9,444 nucleotides of DNA from Actinomycetes bacterium (GTDB lineage Bacteria; Actinomycetota; Thermoleophilia; Solirubrobacterales; Solirubrobacteraceae), in assembly GCA_023429855.1 (NCBI GenBank), contig JAEZDB010000353.1, positions 1-9,444 of the forward strand. Reading direction: 5' to 3'. How positions within the stretch are numbered: position 1 is the first letter of the stretch; each line of letters opens with the position of its first letter. Below, piece after piece: positions 1 through 6,052 of the stretch. A program made the position numbers and the translations under genes. A model generated the notes under the pieces. The model was not told the origin of the DNA, made no database searches, and saw only the letters and a list, made by a program, of their open reading frames with translations.

Positions 1-276
1 GTCTCGGCCAAGCTGCGCCGGGGTGCCGGCGCTCGCCGCGCCACCGCCGTGTTGTCGCTCGCCCATACCCGCGACGTCGTCTCTGTCCGCGTCAGCTTGC
101 TGAGCGGCAGGGCAGCCGTCGCGCGGGCCTCGGCGCAGCAGCGCACCCCGCACGGCCTGCACCTGCGCCTCACGAGCTCCAAGGCGCTGCGCCGCGGGCG
201 TTACCGGCTCGTCATCCGGCTGACCACCCGCGACGGTGCTGTGACGACGGTGCGCCGGTCCGTCAAGCTGGGCTGA
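1..276 (+). CDS. C-terminal part of a probable secreted/surface beta-sandwich protein (5' truncated by window edge)
   Basis: The frame is open from the first base and gives 91 visible residues before the TGA at 274-276, so the gene starts outside the window. The fragment alternates basic and hydrophobic residues in a pattern expected of beta strands and ends in a segment containing GRYRLVIRLTTRDG followed by VRRSVKLG. That kind of ending is common in Ig-like or filamin-like C-terminal domains of actinobacterial exported proteins (family knowledge, not a database match). It is Arg-rich and has no cysteine in the visible part. The stop codon shares its last base with the ATG of the next gene, so the two are probably cotranscribed and translationally coupled. 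The function cannot be named from this fragment; an exported structural or adhesin-like protein is an inference. Confidence 0.6.
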   Translation, partial: VSAKLRRGAGARRATAVLSLAHTRDVVSVRVSLLSGRAAVARASAQQRTPHGLHLRLTSSKALRRGRYRLVIRLTTRDGAVTTVRRSVKLG

Positions 277-554
277 TGTCTGCCACGCTCACCGCCGCCG
301 ACTTCGATCCGGAGTCATCCGCCCCCTGGCGTTTCCGCATCAGCAGCGACGCGTCCGTGGAGCTGCGCGTGATCGAGACGAAGGTCAAAGGCGATCCGCG
401 TCCCTTCTCCGTCCTGTTTGCCGGGCCGCTGCAGCCCGAGCTCACCCAGGCCACCTTCGCCGCTTCACACCCAGCGCAGGGCGACGTCGATCTGTTCATC
501 GTCCCGGTCGCACGGACCGCCGACGCGATGCATTACGAGGCCGTGTTCGCCTGA
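276..554 (+). CDS. DUF6916-like small protein associated with the collar gene cluster
   Basis: The protein has 92 residues, the usual size for the DUF6916 type. The features I recognise are an N-terminal LTAADF segment, a central strand pair carrying the ELRVIE motif, the FSVLFAGP segment near residues 44-51, the P-x-L-T-Q-A-T-F turn, and a C-terminal D-V-D-L-F-I-V-P-V strand ending in YEAVF. These small all-beta proteins are, in my recollection, found beside tail-collar genes in non-phage genomes; their role is not known. The ATG overlaps the upstream TGA by one base (TGATG), which supports this start and suggests coupling. The last 22 bases lie over the 3' end of the convergent GNAT gene. 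There is no signal peptide or membrane segment, so it is probably cytoplasmic or part of an assembly. The family call rests on memory of the sequence pattern. Confidence 0.7.
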   Translation: MSATLTAADFDPESSAPWRFRISSDASVELRVIETKVKGDPRPFSVLFAGPLQPELTQATFAASHPAQGDVDLFIVPVARTADAMHYEAVFA

Positions 555-1072
555 GCGCGTGGAGCGTCCGGCCGACCCGCAGGCCGGCGCTCGAGAAAGA
601 GGTAGACCCCGCCGTCGTCTTCCTGCGCGAGCTCGAAGCCGAGGCGGGCGTAGAGCCGCTGGGCCGGGTTGAACCGCTCGACGTAGATGGTGGTCGGGAG
701 GCCCTGCGCCTCGGCCTCGGCGATCACCGCGGCGATCAGCCGACCGCCGACGCCGACGCCGCGAGCTTCGGGGAGCAGCGCGATGTCGACGATCCGCACC
801 TGGTCGGCCCAGCGCCCCACGATGAGCCGCCCCCGGCCGACGCCGCCCACTTCGACGACATCAAAGGTCGTGTTGCGGTACTGCGCGTAGTGCCGGGTCT
901 GCGCGTCGAACTGCTGCGCGACGAACGCGGCCTTCTGCTCGGCGGTGAACGGCATCTGCGCGAGCTCTTGCTCGCGCGTGCTCGCATAGACCGCCGCGAG
1001 GAACGGCGCGTCGTCGGGCGTCGCCGGCCGCAGCGCGACGACGCCCGCCGGCGCGCGGAGAGCGTCGCTCAC
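533..1072 (-). CDS. GNAT family N-acetyltransferase
   Basis: This 179-aa protein has the full GNAT fold order. An N-terminal strand contains VALRPATPDDAPFLAAVY (residues 12-29). The acetyl-CoA-binding motif A is LLPEARGVGVGGRLI (residues 99-113), with the expected R-G-x-G-x-G pyrophosphate loop. Motif B has NPAQRLYARLGF (residues 135-146). It should transfer an acetyl group from acetyl-CoA to an amine; the substrate cannot be told. Its ATG overlaps the stop of the preceding collar gene by 4 bp (ATGA), which fixes the start and makes it the last gene of the collar unit. A role in modifying a collar protein or a small molecule made with the cluster is possible but is inference. After residue 163 there is an Ala/Arg-rich tail with no clear domain, and this tail is the part that overlaps the convergent DUF6916 gene. 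Confidence 0.9.
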   Translation of the reverse strand: MSDALRAPAGVVALRPATPDDAPFLAAVYASTREQELAQMPFTAEQKAAFVAQQFDAQTRHYAQYRNTTFDVVEVGGVGRGRLIVGRWADQVRIVDIALLPEARGVGVGGRLIAAVIAEAEAQGLPTTIYVERFNPAQRLYARLGFELAQEDDGGVYLFLERRPAGRPDAPRAQANTAS

Positions 1073-1596
1073 CAGCGCGGCGGGAACACGCCCTGCATCG
1101 CGATGCAGTAGTTCAGCGTCAGCAACGGCGGCAGGTTGTTGTGCGGCAGGCTGCCGCCCGTGATCGACGTCGTGTTCGGACTGAGGTGGGTGATGCTGCC
1201 CGCGGTGTCGGACTGGTAGGGCAAGCCTGGCTGAGCGCGGGTCAGGATGCGGTCGTTCCCTGGCGCGGCCAGCTCAGCGGGGTCGAGGCCGCCCTGCGCC
1301 ACGTGCGTGTGCGCCGGGATCTCGGACTGGAGGAGCGTCACTGACGGGGAGCCGTACTGCTCGCCGACGAAGCGGTCGCTGAGGCCGTTGCCCTGTCCGG
1401 AGGACACCGGCGACATGCCCTGCAGGTCCGGCAGCGCGAAGTTGGACTTGCCGTTGCCCCCATACATCGTGCCGAGCAGGGAGAAGAGCGCCGTGTTCTG
1501 CGAGATCGGCAGGAGGGCCCCATTGCACTGCGCCCATCCCGTTGGGGCGAAGTTGAACCCGAAGGTCCGGATCTCTGCGACGAACGGATCGGTCAT
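1069..1596 (-). CDS. Tail-collar domain protein, third of three (MdpB-like)
   Basis: This 175-aa protein has the phage tail collar domain (Pfam PF07484 type) at its N-terminus. It opens PFVAEIRTFGFNFAPTGWAQ, then has the C-N-G-A-L-L-P-I turn, a SLLGTMYGGNG segment and the FALPDLQG motif near residues 55-62. The middle has the usual E-I-P-A-H-T-H site, and the C-terminus has a GGSLPHNNLPP turn followed by LNYCIAMQGVFP. All parts of the standalone MdpB-like architecture are present, so it is complete. In phages, collar domains sit in short tail fibres; in host genomes such proteins occur as unlinked tandem sets of unknown role. The ATG overlaps the preceding collar stop by 4 bp (ATGA), and its own stop overlaps the GNAT start in the same way. 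No signal peptide is visible. It differs from its two sisters in having LPDLQG where they have LPDLRG. Confidence 0.92.
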   Translation of the reverse strand: MTDPFVAEIRTFGFNFAPTGWAQCNGALLPISQNTALFSLLGTMYGGNGKSNFALPDLQGMSPVSSGQGNGLSDRFVGEQYGSPSVTLLQSEIPAHTHVAQGGLDPAELAAPGNDRILTRAQPGLPYQSDTAGSITHLSPNTTSITGGSLPHNNLPPLLTLNYCIAMQGVFPPRW

Positions 1597-2111
1597 TGGT
1601 GCGGGAACACTCCATAGAGGCTGATGATGTAGTTGATCACCAGCGTTGGCGGAAGGTTGTCGTGCGGCTGGCTGCCGCCGATCGGCTCGAGCATGTTGGC
1701 CGGGAACGGTGACGACGGCGAGTCGCGCAGGTAGGGCTTGATGTCGGTCGGGTTCGCGAGCACCTGGCCGTCGGCGTTGATCTGCGTGCCGAGCGCCGTC
1801 GACGCGAAGAACGCGTGGTTATGCGCGGGGATCTGCTGGGTCGTGAGGGTCACCGATTCGACGCCCGCCATCTCGCCCATCTGGTAGCTCTGCGCGATGC
1901 CCGGCCCCTGGCCTTGGTGCACCGGGATCCGGCCGCGGAGGTCGGGCAGCCCGAACGTCTCTTGGCCGTCGCCGCCGTAGGTGGTGCCGATCAGCTGGAA
2001 GAGCGTTTCGTTCTCGGAGATCGGAAGCAGGCGGCCGTCGCAGAAGTACCAGCCAGCAGGCTCGAAGTTCCCCGCGAACATGCGGATTTCACCGACGTAA
2101 GGTTGACCCAT
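1593..2111 (-). CDS. Tail-collar domain protein, second of three (MdpB-like)
   Basis: The protein has 172 residues starting at MGQPYVGEIRMFAGNFEPAG. A longer frame exists upstream (TTG at 2148-2150), but the ATG at 2109-2111 is preferred because it aligns with the sister proteins and lies only 4 bp after the stop of the first collar gene. Recognisable parts are W-Y-F-C-D-G-R-L-L-P-I, the LIGTTYGGDG and FGLPDLRGRIPVHQGQGPG collar motifs, the Q-Q-I-P-A-H-N-H site, and a C-terminal GGSQPHDNLPPTL followed by INYIISLYGVFPHQ. It is the most divergent of the three at the C-terminus, where YIISLYG replaces YCIAMQG or WCIALQG. No Shine-Dalgarno is obvious, so expression probably depends on coupling to the gene before it. 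The likely role is structural, in an oligomeric surface or tail-like assembly (inference). Confidence 0.92.
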   Translation of the reverse strand: MGQPYVGEIRMFAGNFEPAGWYFCDGRLLPISENETLFQLIGTTYGGDGQETFGLPDLRGRIPVHQGQGPGIAQSYQMGEMAGVESVTLTTQQIPAHNHAFFASTALGTQINADGQVLANPTDIKPYLRDSPSSPFPANMLEPIGGSQPHDNLPPTLVINYIISLYGVFPHQ

Positions 2112-2115
2112 GGCG

Positions 2116-2607
2116 TTAGTTCTGGCTCGGGAAGATGCCCTGGAGTGCAATGCACCACATCAGGACCAGGAAGGGCGGGCGGTTCTCATGCGCCTGGCTG
2201 CCGCCGACGTTCGGAATCGTGCCGGGCTGCAGCGACACGAGGTCGGAGGCCGGCGCGTAGAGGTTGTTGGCTCCAGCCGGCAGGCTGATCGCAGCTTGAT
2301 CGCCGAGCTTGGTCGACGCGCGAACGAGGTGGTTGTGAGCCGGCATCTCGCTCTGGGTGATCGTGTGGAACTCCTGCCCGGACAGTTGGCCCTGCGTGAA
2401 GCCGGCGCCGACGTGCTGCGGCGTGCGGCCGCGCAGATCGGGCAGCGCAAAGTTGGTCTGCCCGTTGCCGCCGTACGTCGTGCCCAGGAGCGAGAACAGC
2501 GCCTGGTTCTGGTTGATGGGCAGCAGTTGCCCGTTGCACTGTGCCCAGCCTTGCGGCGCGAAGTTGAAGCTCATCAGTTTGAGCTCGCCCATGAACGGTG
2601 TAGCCAT
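2116..2607 (-). CDS. Tail-collar domain protein, first of three (MdpB-like)
   Basis: The protein has 163 residues starting at MATPFMGELKLMSFNFAPQG. The open frame extends 70 codons further upstream, but that part is Arg-rich, lacks any homology to the sisters and covers the intergenic region, so the ATG at 2605-2607 is chosen. The collar domain shows W-A-Q-C-N-G-Q-L-L-P-I, SLLGTTYGGNG and FALPDLRGRTPQHVGAG; then comes S-E-M-P-A-H-N-H, and the end is GGSQAHENRPPFLVLMWCIALQGIFP. It is the first gene of the minus-strand collar unit, 142 bp downstream of the LAL regulator, and its stop lies 4 bp before the next collar start. The upstream sequence has no strong Shine-Dalgarno. It is the shortest of the three, with a reduced variable middle region between the collar and the C-terminal turn. 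Confidence 0.9.
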   Translation of the reverse strand: MATPFMGELKLMSFNFAPQGWAQCNGQLLPINQNQALFSLLGTTYGGNGQTNFALPDLRGRTPQHVGAGFTQGQLSGQEFHTITQSEMPAHNHLVRASTKLGDQAAISLPAGANNLYAPASDLVSLQPGTIPNVGGSQAHENRPPFLVLMWCIALQGIFPSQN

Positions 2608-2711
2608 ACGTAGAAAGCGCTGCCGTTGGAGACCGAGGCTGGCGCGCGGCCACAACGTACACCGCCTCGCAGCGATCGTGGGCAGGTGTCGTATCCAGTC
2701 GGACGCTCTGA

Positions 2712-2748
2712 GCCACGGTGTGTCGCAAAAACCCCCGTGGCGTCGCAA
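2712..2748 (-). promoter_or_regulatory. Inverted and direct repeats between LAL regulator and collar unit
   Basis: A perfect 7-bp inverted repeat (GCCACGG at 2712-2718, CCGTGGC at 2735-2741, 16-nt spacer) lies just after the LAL stop codon. Two copies of the direct repeat TTGCGAC (minus strand; plus-strand positions 2742-2748 and 2722-2728) are exactly 20 bp apart, about two helical turns. A run of T lies in the hairpin loop, not after the stem, so a normal intrinsic terminator is unlikely. The arrangement fits a regulator-binding region for the collar unit 100-140 bp downstream. No confident -35/-10 pair was found. TANNNT-type boxes occur further down on the minus strand but are too degenerate to call. 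Confidence 0.35.
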
Positions 2749-2749
2749 T

Positions 2750-5557
2750 TTACGCCGTAGCCAAAGTTCTCGCCAAATCGTGACGCGAGCTGATCCCGAG
2801 CTTGCGATATGAGGCACTCAGGTGCACTTCCACCGTCTTCGGGGTCACGAACAGCCGCTGTGCGATGTCGCGGTTCGTGAGACCCTCGGCCGCGAGGGCC
2901 GCGACGCGCTTCTCGCTGGCGGTCAGCGAGTCGGAGCCGGCCAGCGCCGTCGGTTTGGGTCGGCTGCCGGTGGCGTGCAGCTCGGTGCGCGCTTGCGTCG
3001 CGAGGCCGTCGGCGCCAAGGCGCTCGGCCAGCTGCAGCGCGGCTTGGAGTGGCGCTCGCGCCTCGGTCGGCTGCCGCATCCGCCGGCGCAGCGAACCGAG
3101 TGCCGCAAGCGCCTTGGCAAGTTCGAGCTGCGCGCCTGAGGTGCGCAGTAGTTCGACGGACTCTTCGAGCAGTGCCAGGCCGTCGTCACGGCGCAGCGTG
3201 CCGGCGATGGCGAGGCTGCGCCCGACGGTGCGCGGCGAGCCCCACGCGCGTGCGTGCTCGAGCTCTTCGTCGGCGAGCGCGATCGCTTCCTCCGTGCGGC
3301 CCAGGTGGTCGAGCGCGATCGCCCGCAGCGACCGCCATGGCGCCCACGCCGGGTTGGTGACCCGCCCGACCGACGCGCCGAAGTGTTCCGTGCGCGCGAG
3401 GGCTTCCTCCGCGCGACCTTCGGCCAGCAGGAGCTCGACCTCGGTGCGCATCCAGAGGTGTCCGGCGTCGTGGCGGTCGTACCGCTGGTCCGGTCGGGCG
3501 CCGAGCTCGCGCCGAGCACCGGCGATGTCGCCTTGCTCGAGCCGCGTGAGAGCGATCGTCGAGGTGAAGTACGCACCGTCGACGGGCAGTTCGCCCCAGA
3601 GTGCAAGCTCGCTGCGCCCGGTACGAAGGAGCTGCTCGGCCTCAGCGAGCTCGCCTCGGCGCAGCAGCGTGATGCCGTTCCACAGGTGTACGCACGAGAT
3701 CGCAAAGAGCGAGCCGCAGCGATGCGACTCGGCGAGTAGGCGGTCCCAGTGGTCTGATGCCTCCGGGAGGTCGGCCATGAACAGGACGCCGATCGCGGGC
3801 ACCGTGAGGAAGCCGTTGTCGGCCGCGACCATCGTGTCGTCGGCGAGCGCCTCTCGGGCAAGTGCCACGCATGCGTCGGCCGCCCCGCCGGTGAGGGCCC
3901 ACTCCCAAGCGGTGAGCGCCGCGAGCATCTTGGCGCCGGGGCCTGGTCCGAACGCGCGGGTGCGGTAGGCCTGCAGCCGCTCGATCATGTGCGGTTCGGC
4001 CACACCGAACAGCGTGGTGCCGAGCTCGATCGCCTCGAGGACCTCGCGCATGTCGGCCTGCTCGGCCGGCAGCTCGGCAGCGGCCTGCCGTGCAAAGTCC
4101 GCGGCCTGCTCAACTTCGCCGGTGAAGATCAGCGACTGCGCGAGCACCGGGGCCGCGCCGAGCCGGGCATCCGGGTCGTTGGTGGTCGCGAGCGCGGCGC
4201 GCAGGTGCTTGACGGCGTCAGGGCCGCTCGTGAGCGCTTCGGCGAGCCCGAGCTCCAGCAGCAGCGCAGGGCGGTCGGCCTCTGGCGCCGGCTCCTCGAG
4301 CGCGCGCCGCAGGTACGACACGGCCCCGTCCGGGGCGCCTTGACGCGACGCGTCGCGGGCGGCGCGAACGAGCCGGTCGACGACCCAGTCCTGCCCGCCG
4401 CAGGCCATCTTGAGCAGGTGCGCGGCGACGTGCTCGTCGTCTGCGCCGGAGGCGATCATCACCTCGGCGGCGCGGGCGTGCTCAACCTCCTTCTCCGTGG
4501 CGGACAGCTGCTCGTAGATCGCGTCGCGCACGAGCGGGTGCACGAACCCGACCGGAGCCTGCGACGTGAGGATCTCTGCGCGAGCCAGCTCACCTGCGGC
4601 AGCAGCCGCCTCGGCCTGCCCCAAGCCCGCGAGGGCCGCGACCGCCGAAAGGGCCGCGCCATCACCGAGGACCGCGACGGCGCGGGCGACGCCGATTGCG
4701 GCGCTCGGCAGCCGCGAGAGACGCAGCAGGACGGTGCGGGCGACGGCGTGCGACCCGATGTCGCGCACGAGCGCGGCGCTGGCCTCGACCGGGGCGACGC
4801 CGTCGACCTCGAGTGCGCTGAGGAGCTGGCCGAGCAACAGCGGGTTGCCGCCGGTCGCCGCATGGCAGGCCTGCGCGAAGCCCTCCTCTGCGTCGGCGCC
4901 AAGCCGTTCACGCACGAGCTCGGTCACGGCGGCCGGCGTGAGCGGCGCCGGGCGGACGGACTCAACCCCAGGGGCGTGCGCGGTCTCAGCGAGGAGCGCC
5001 GGGTCGGTCCCGAGGTCGCCCGTGCGCACAGTGGCCGCGAACAGCACGGGCTGCCCGTCGAGGCGGCCGGCCAAATACGCCAGGAACCGCAGCGACGCGC
5101 GGTCGCACCACTGCAGATCGTCGATCGTGACGAGCAGCGGCTGATCGGCGCCGAGGTTGAGCGTGAGCCAGTAGAGCGCATGCAGCGTCGTGAACGACGT
5201 GTCGGCTGCGGGCTCCTCGTCGGGCTTGAGTTCGGCAGGCAGTCCGAACGCCGCTTCGGCGGGCGCCGCCGGGCCGGCGAGCGCAAGCGCGCGGCCCTCG
5301 GGTGACGCGAGTTGGCTCTCGAAGAGCTGCCGCACGACGCCAAACGAAAACAGCTGTTCGAGCCGGCTCCCGCGAGCGTTGACGACGCGCAGACCCTGAT
5401 GGGCGGCGCGCGCCCGCAGTTCACGCAGGAGGCGGGTCTTGCCGACGCCGGGAGCACCCTCGATCAGCACGACCCCGCCGTTGCCGGCGCGCGTCCGCGC
5501 GACGAGGCCGTAGAGCGCGTCGACCTCGCGTTCGCGCTCTACCAAGGAGGACTGCAT
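2750..5557 (-). CDS. LAL-type LuxR-family transcriptional regulator with N-terminal AAA ATPase
   Basis: This 935-aa protein has the layout of large ATP-binding LuxR (LAL, MalT-like) regulators. At the N-terminus are LVEREREVDAL, a Walker A P-loop GAPGVGKT (residues 34-41), and a Walker B strand LLVTIDDLQWCD (residues 141-152). The central part from about residue 390 to 860 is Ala/Leu/Glu-rich helical sequence of the TPR type. The C-terminal LuxR/GerE helix-turn-helix spans residues 878-935 (LTASEKRVAALAAEGLTNRD, then a T-x-K-T-V-E-V-H-L recognition helix). Such proteins bind ATP and a ligand and activate transcription; the ligand here is unknown. The position just upstream of the collar unit on the same strand makes that unit a plausible target, but this is inference. 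The ATG has no Shine-Dalgarno. A -10-like TAAGAT ends 7 bp before it, suggesting a leaderless mRNA. Confidence 0.93.
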   Translation of the reverse strand: MQSSLVEREREVDALYGLVARTRAGNGGVVLIEGAPGVGKTRLLRELRARAAHQGLRVVNARGSRLEQLFSFGVVRQLFESQLASPEGRALALAGPAAPAEAAFGLPAELKPDEEPAADTSFTTLHALYWLTLNLGADQPLLVTIDDLQWCDRASLRFLAYLAGRLDGQPVLFAATVRTGDLGTDPALLAETAHAPGVESVRPAPLTPAAVTELVRERLGADAEEGFAQACHAATGGNPLLLGQLLSALEVDGVAPVEASAALVRDIGSHAVARTVLLRLSRLPSAAIGVARAVAVLGDGAALSAVAALAGLGQAEAAAAAGELARAEILTSQAPVGFVHPLVRDAIYEQLSATEKEVEHARAAEVMIASGADDEHVAAHLLKMACGGQDWVVDRLVRAARDASRQGAPDGAVSYLRRALEEPAPEADRPALLLELGLAEALTSGPDAVKHLRAALATTNDPDARLGAAPVLAQSLIFTGEVEQAADFARQAAAELPAEQADMREVLEAIELGTTLFGVAEPHMIERLQAYRTRAFGPGPGAKMLAALTAWEWALTGGAADACVALAREALADDTMVAADNGFLTVPAIGVLFMADLPEASDHWDRLLAESHRCGSLFAISCVHLWNGITLLRRGELAEAEQLLRTGRSELALWGELPVDGAYFTSTIALTRLEQGDIAGARRELGARPDQRYDRHDAGHLWMRTEVELLLAEGRAEEALARTEHFGASVGRVTNPAWAPWRSLRAIALDHLGRTEEAIALADEELEHARAWGSPRTVGRSLAIAGTLRRDDGLALLEESVELLRTSGAQLELAKALAALGSLRRRMRQPTEARAPLQAALQLAERLGADGLATQARTELHATGSRPKPTALAGSDSLTASEKRVAALAAEGLTNRDIAQRLFVTPKTVEVHLSASYRKLGISSRHDLARTLATA

Positions 5558-5558
5558 C

Positions 5559-5577
5559 GGCCAAATCTTAAATGGCC
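5559..5577 (-). promoter_or_regulatory. Candidate leaderless promoter with operator-like palindrome for the LAL regulator
   Basis: On the minus strand a TAAGAT box (plus positions 5565-5570) ends 7 bp before the regulator's ATG, so a transcript would start at or next to the start codon. The box is centred in an inverted repeat with arms GGCCA (5559-5563) and TGGCC (5573-5577) and a 9-bp spacer. No Shine-Dalgarno is present, which agrees with leaderless translation, common in actinobacteria. No clear -35 hexamer is seen 17 bp upstream. A dimeric repressor or the regulator itself could bind the palindrome and block the -10 (inference). Confidence 0.4.
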
Positions 5578-5602
5578 GTCCAACCGCCAGGTCGTTCGCG
5601 CA

Positions 5603-5839
5603 TTAGCCCATCACGTCGATCCAGCGCACGATCAGCCCGTCGCGGACCTCGTGAAACGCTGGCGCTGCCGGCGGCGGGTCGGCTTTCAGCCGCGCGATGA
5701 CCGCCGCTGGGCCATGCAGCTCTTCTTCGATCGCCGTCGTCCAGTGGACCTCGGGGTCGAGCAGCCGCTCGAGCCTCCCCCACTCGCGCCGCTCGATCTC
5801 GGTCAACACGTTGCCGACTGCAGGAACCTGCTCAGCCAT
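5603..5839 (-). CDS. Short NTF2/SnoaL-like fold protein
   Basis: The protein has 78 residues from MAEQVPAVGNVLTEIERREW to the TAA at 5603-5605. The pattern of an N-terminal helix with LLDPEVHWTTAIEEELHG, then A-A-V-I-A-R-L-K, then FHEVRDGLIVRWIDV matches the SnoaL_2 / nuclear transport factor 2-like fold as I know it. The usual domain is about 110-130 residues, so this version is short: it appears to lack some central strands. The open frame runs on upstream to 5992, but those codons are the antisense-like read of tRNA-His and its hairpin, so the ATG at 5837-5839 is the best start. It lies 45 bp upstream of the LAL regulator on the same strand. A binding or enzymatic role cannot be assigned; no catalytic residues can be named. 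Confidence 0.6.
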   Translation of the reverse strand: MAEQVPAVGNVLTEIERREWGRLERLLDPEVHWTTAIEEELHGPAAVIARLKADPPPAAPAFHEVRDGLIVRWIDVMG

Positions 5840-5885
5840 CGCGTCGGACCGTAGCGGAAGCGAAGCCCTAGCCCCCAGAACGAGC

Positions 5886-5909
5886 GAAGCCCCGCACCTG
5901 CGGGGCTTC
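5886..5909 (-). terminator. Strong hairpin downstream of tRNA-His
   Basis: A perfect 10-bp stem (GAAGCCCCGC / GCGGGGCTTC) closes a 4-nt loop 10 bp after the 3' end of tRNA-His. This is the usual place for the terminator of a tRNA transcript. On the minus strand the stem is followed by GCTCGTTCTGG, so the U-tract is weak. It also separates the tRNA from the NTF2-like gene, whose ATG is 46 bp further on. Confidence 0.65.
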
Positions 5910-5919
5910 ATGCGTGAGG

Positions 5920-5993
5920 GGTGAGCGACGGGGCTCGAACCCGCGACCGCCTGGACCACAACCAGGAGCTCTACCAACTGAGCTACGCCCACC
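5920..5993 (-). tRNA. tRNA-His (anticodon GTG)
   Basis: The minus strand folds as a full cloverleaf. The 7-bp acceptor stem (GTGGGCG with CGCTCAC, one G-U pair) is extended by an encoded G at -1 opposite C73, the identity element of tRNA-His. The D-arm is GCTCAGTTGGTAGAGC. The anticodon stem is CCTGG/CCAGG with loop TTGTGGT, giving anticodon GTG (plus positions 5957-5959). The T-loop is TTCGAGC. CCA is not encoded. It reads H in the only His-decoding tRNA expected. Confidence 0.97.
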
Positions 5994-6052
5994 GCGCCGA
6001 GCGGATGATAGCGAGGCTCGGCACGGTCAGCGATCTGCCTGGACCCGGAGCG

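Noticed and set aside
276..2607. Prophage or contractile injection system
   Set aside because: Collar proteins are the only phage-like genes; no sheath, tube, baseplate, ATPase, capsid or integrase gene is present in the window.
2712..2741. Intrinsic terminator after the LAL regulator
   Set aside because: The stem has its T-run inside a 16-nt loop and none after it, so it was listed only as a regulatory repeat.
2608..2817. 70-codon N-terminal extension of the first collar protein
   Set aside because: The sister proteins start at the equivalent of the ATG at 2607, and the extension overlaps the LAL gene end and is not collar-like.
2802..3968. 388-codon plus-strand open frame
   Set aside because: Also antisense to the LAL regulator; Ser/Arg/Ala-rich, with no recognisable domain.
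3989..5305. 438-codon plus-strand open frame inside the LAL regulator gene
   Set aside because: It is the antisense shadow of a high-GC gene; the translation is Arg/Gly-rich with no domain, while the minus strand encodes clear Walker and HTH motifs.
5544..5550. Perfect AAGGAGG on the plus strand near the LAL start
   Set aside because: It is the complement of the fourth to fifth codons of the regulator and has no start codon of a plausible gene at the right distance.
5840..5992. Extended N-terminus of the NTF2-like protein
   Set aside because: These codons are a translation of tRNA-His and its terminator hairpin, a common spurious extension.
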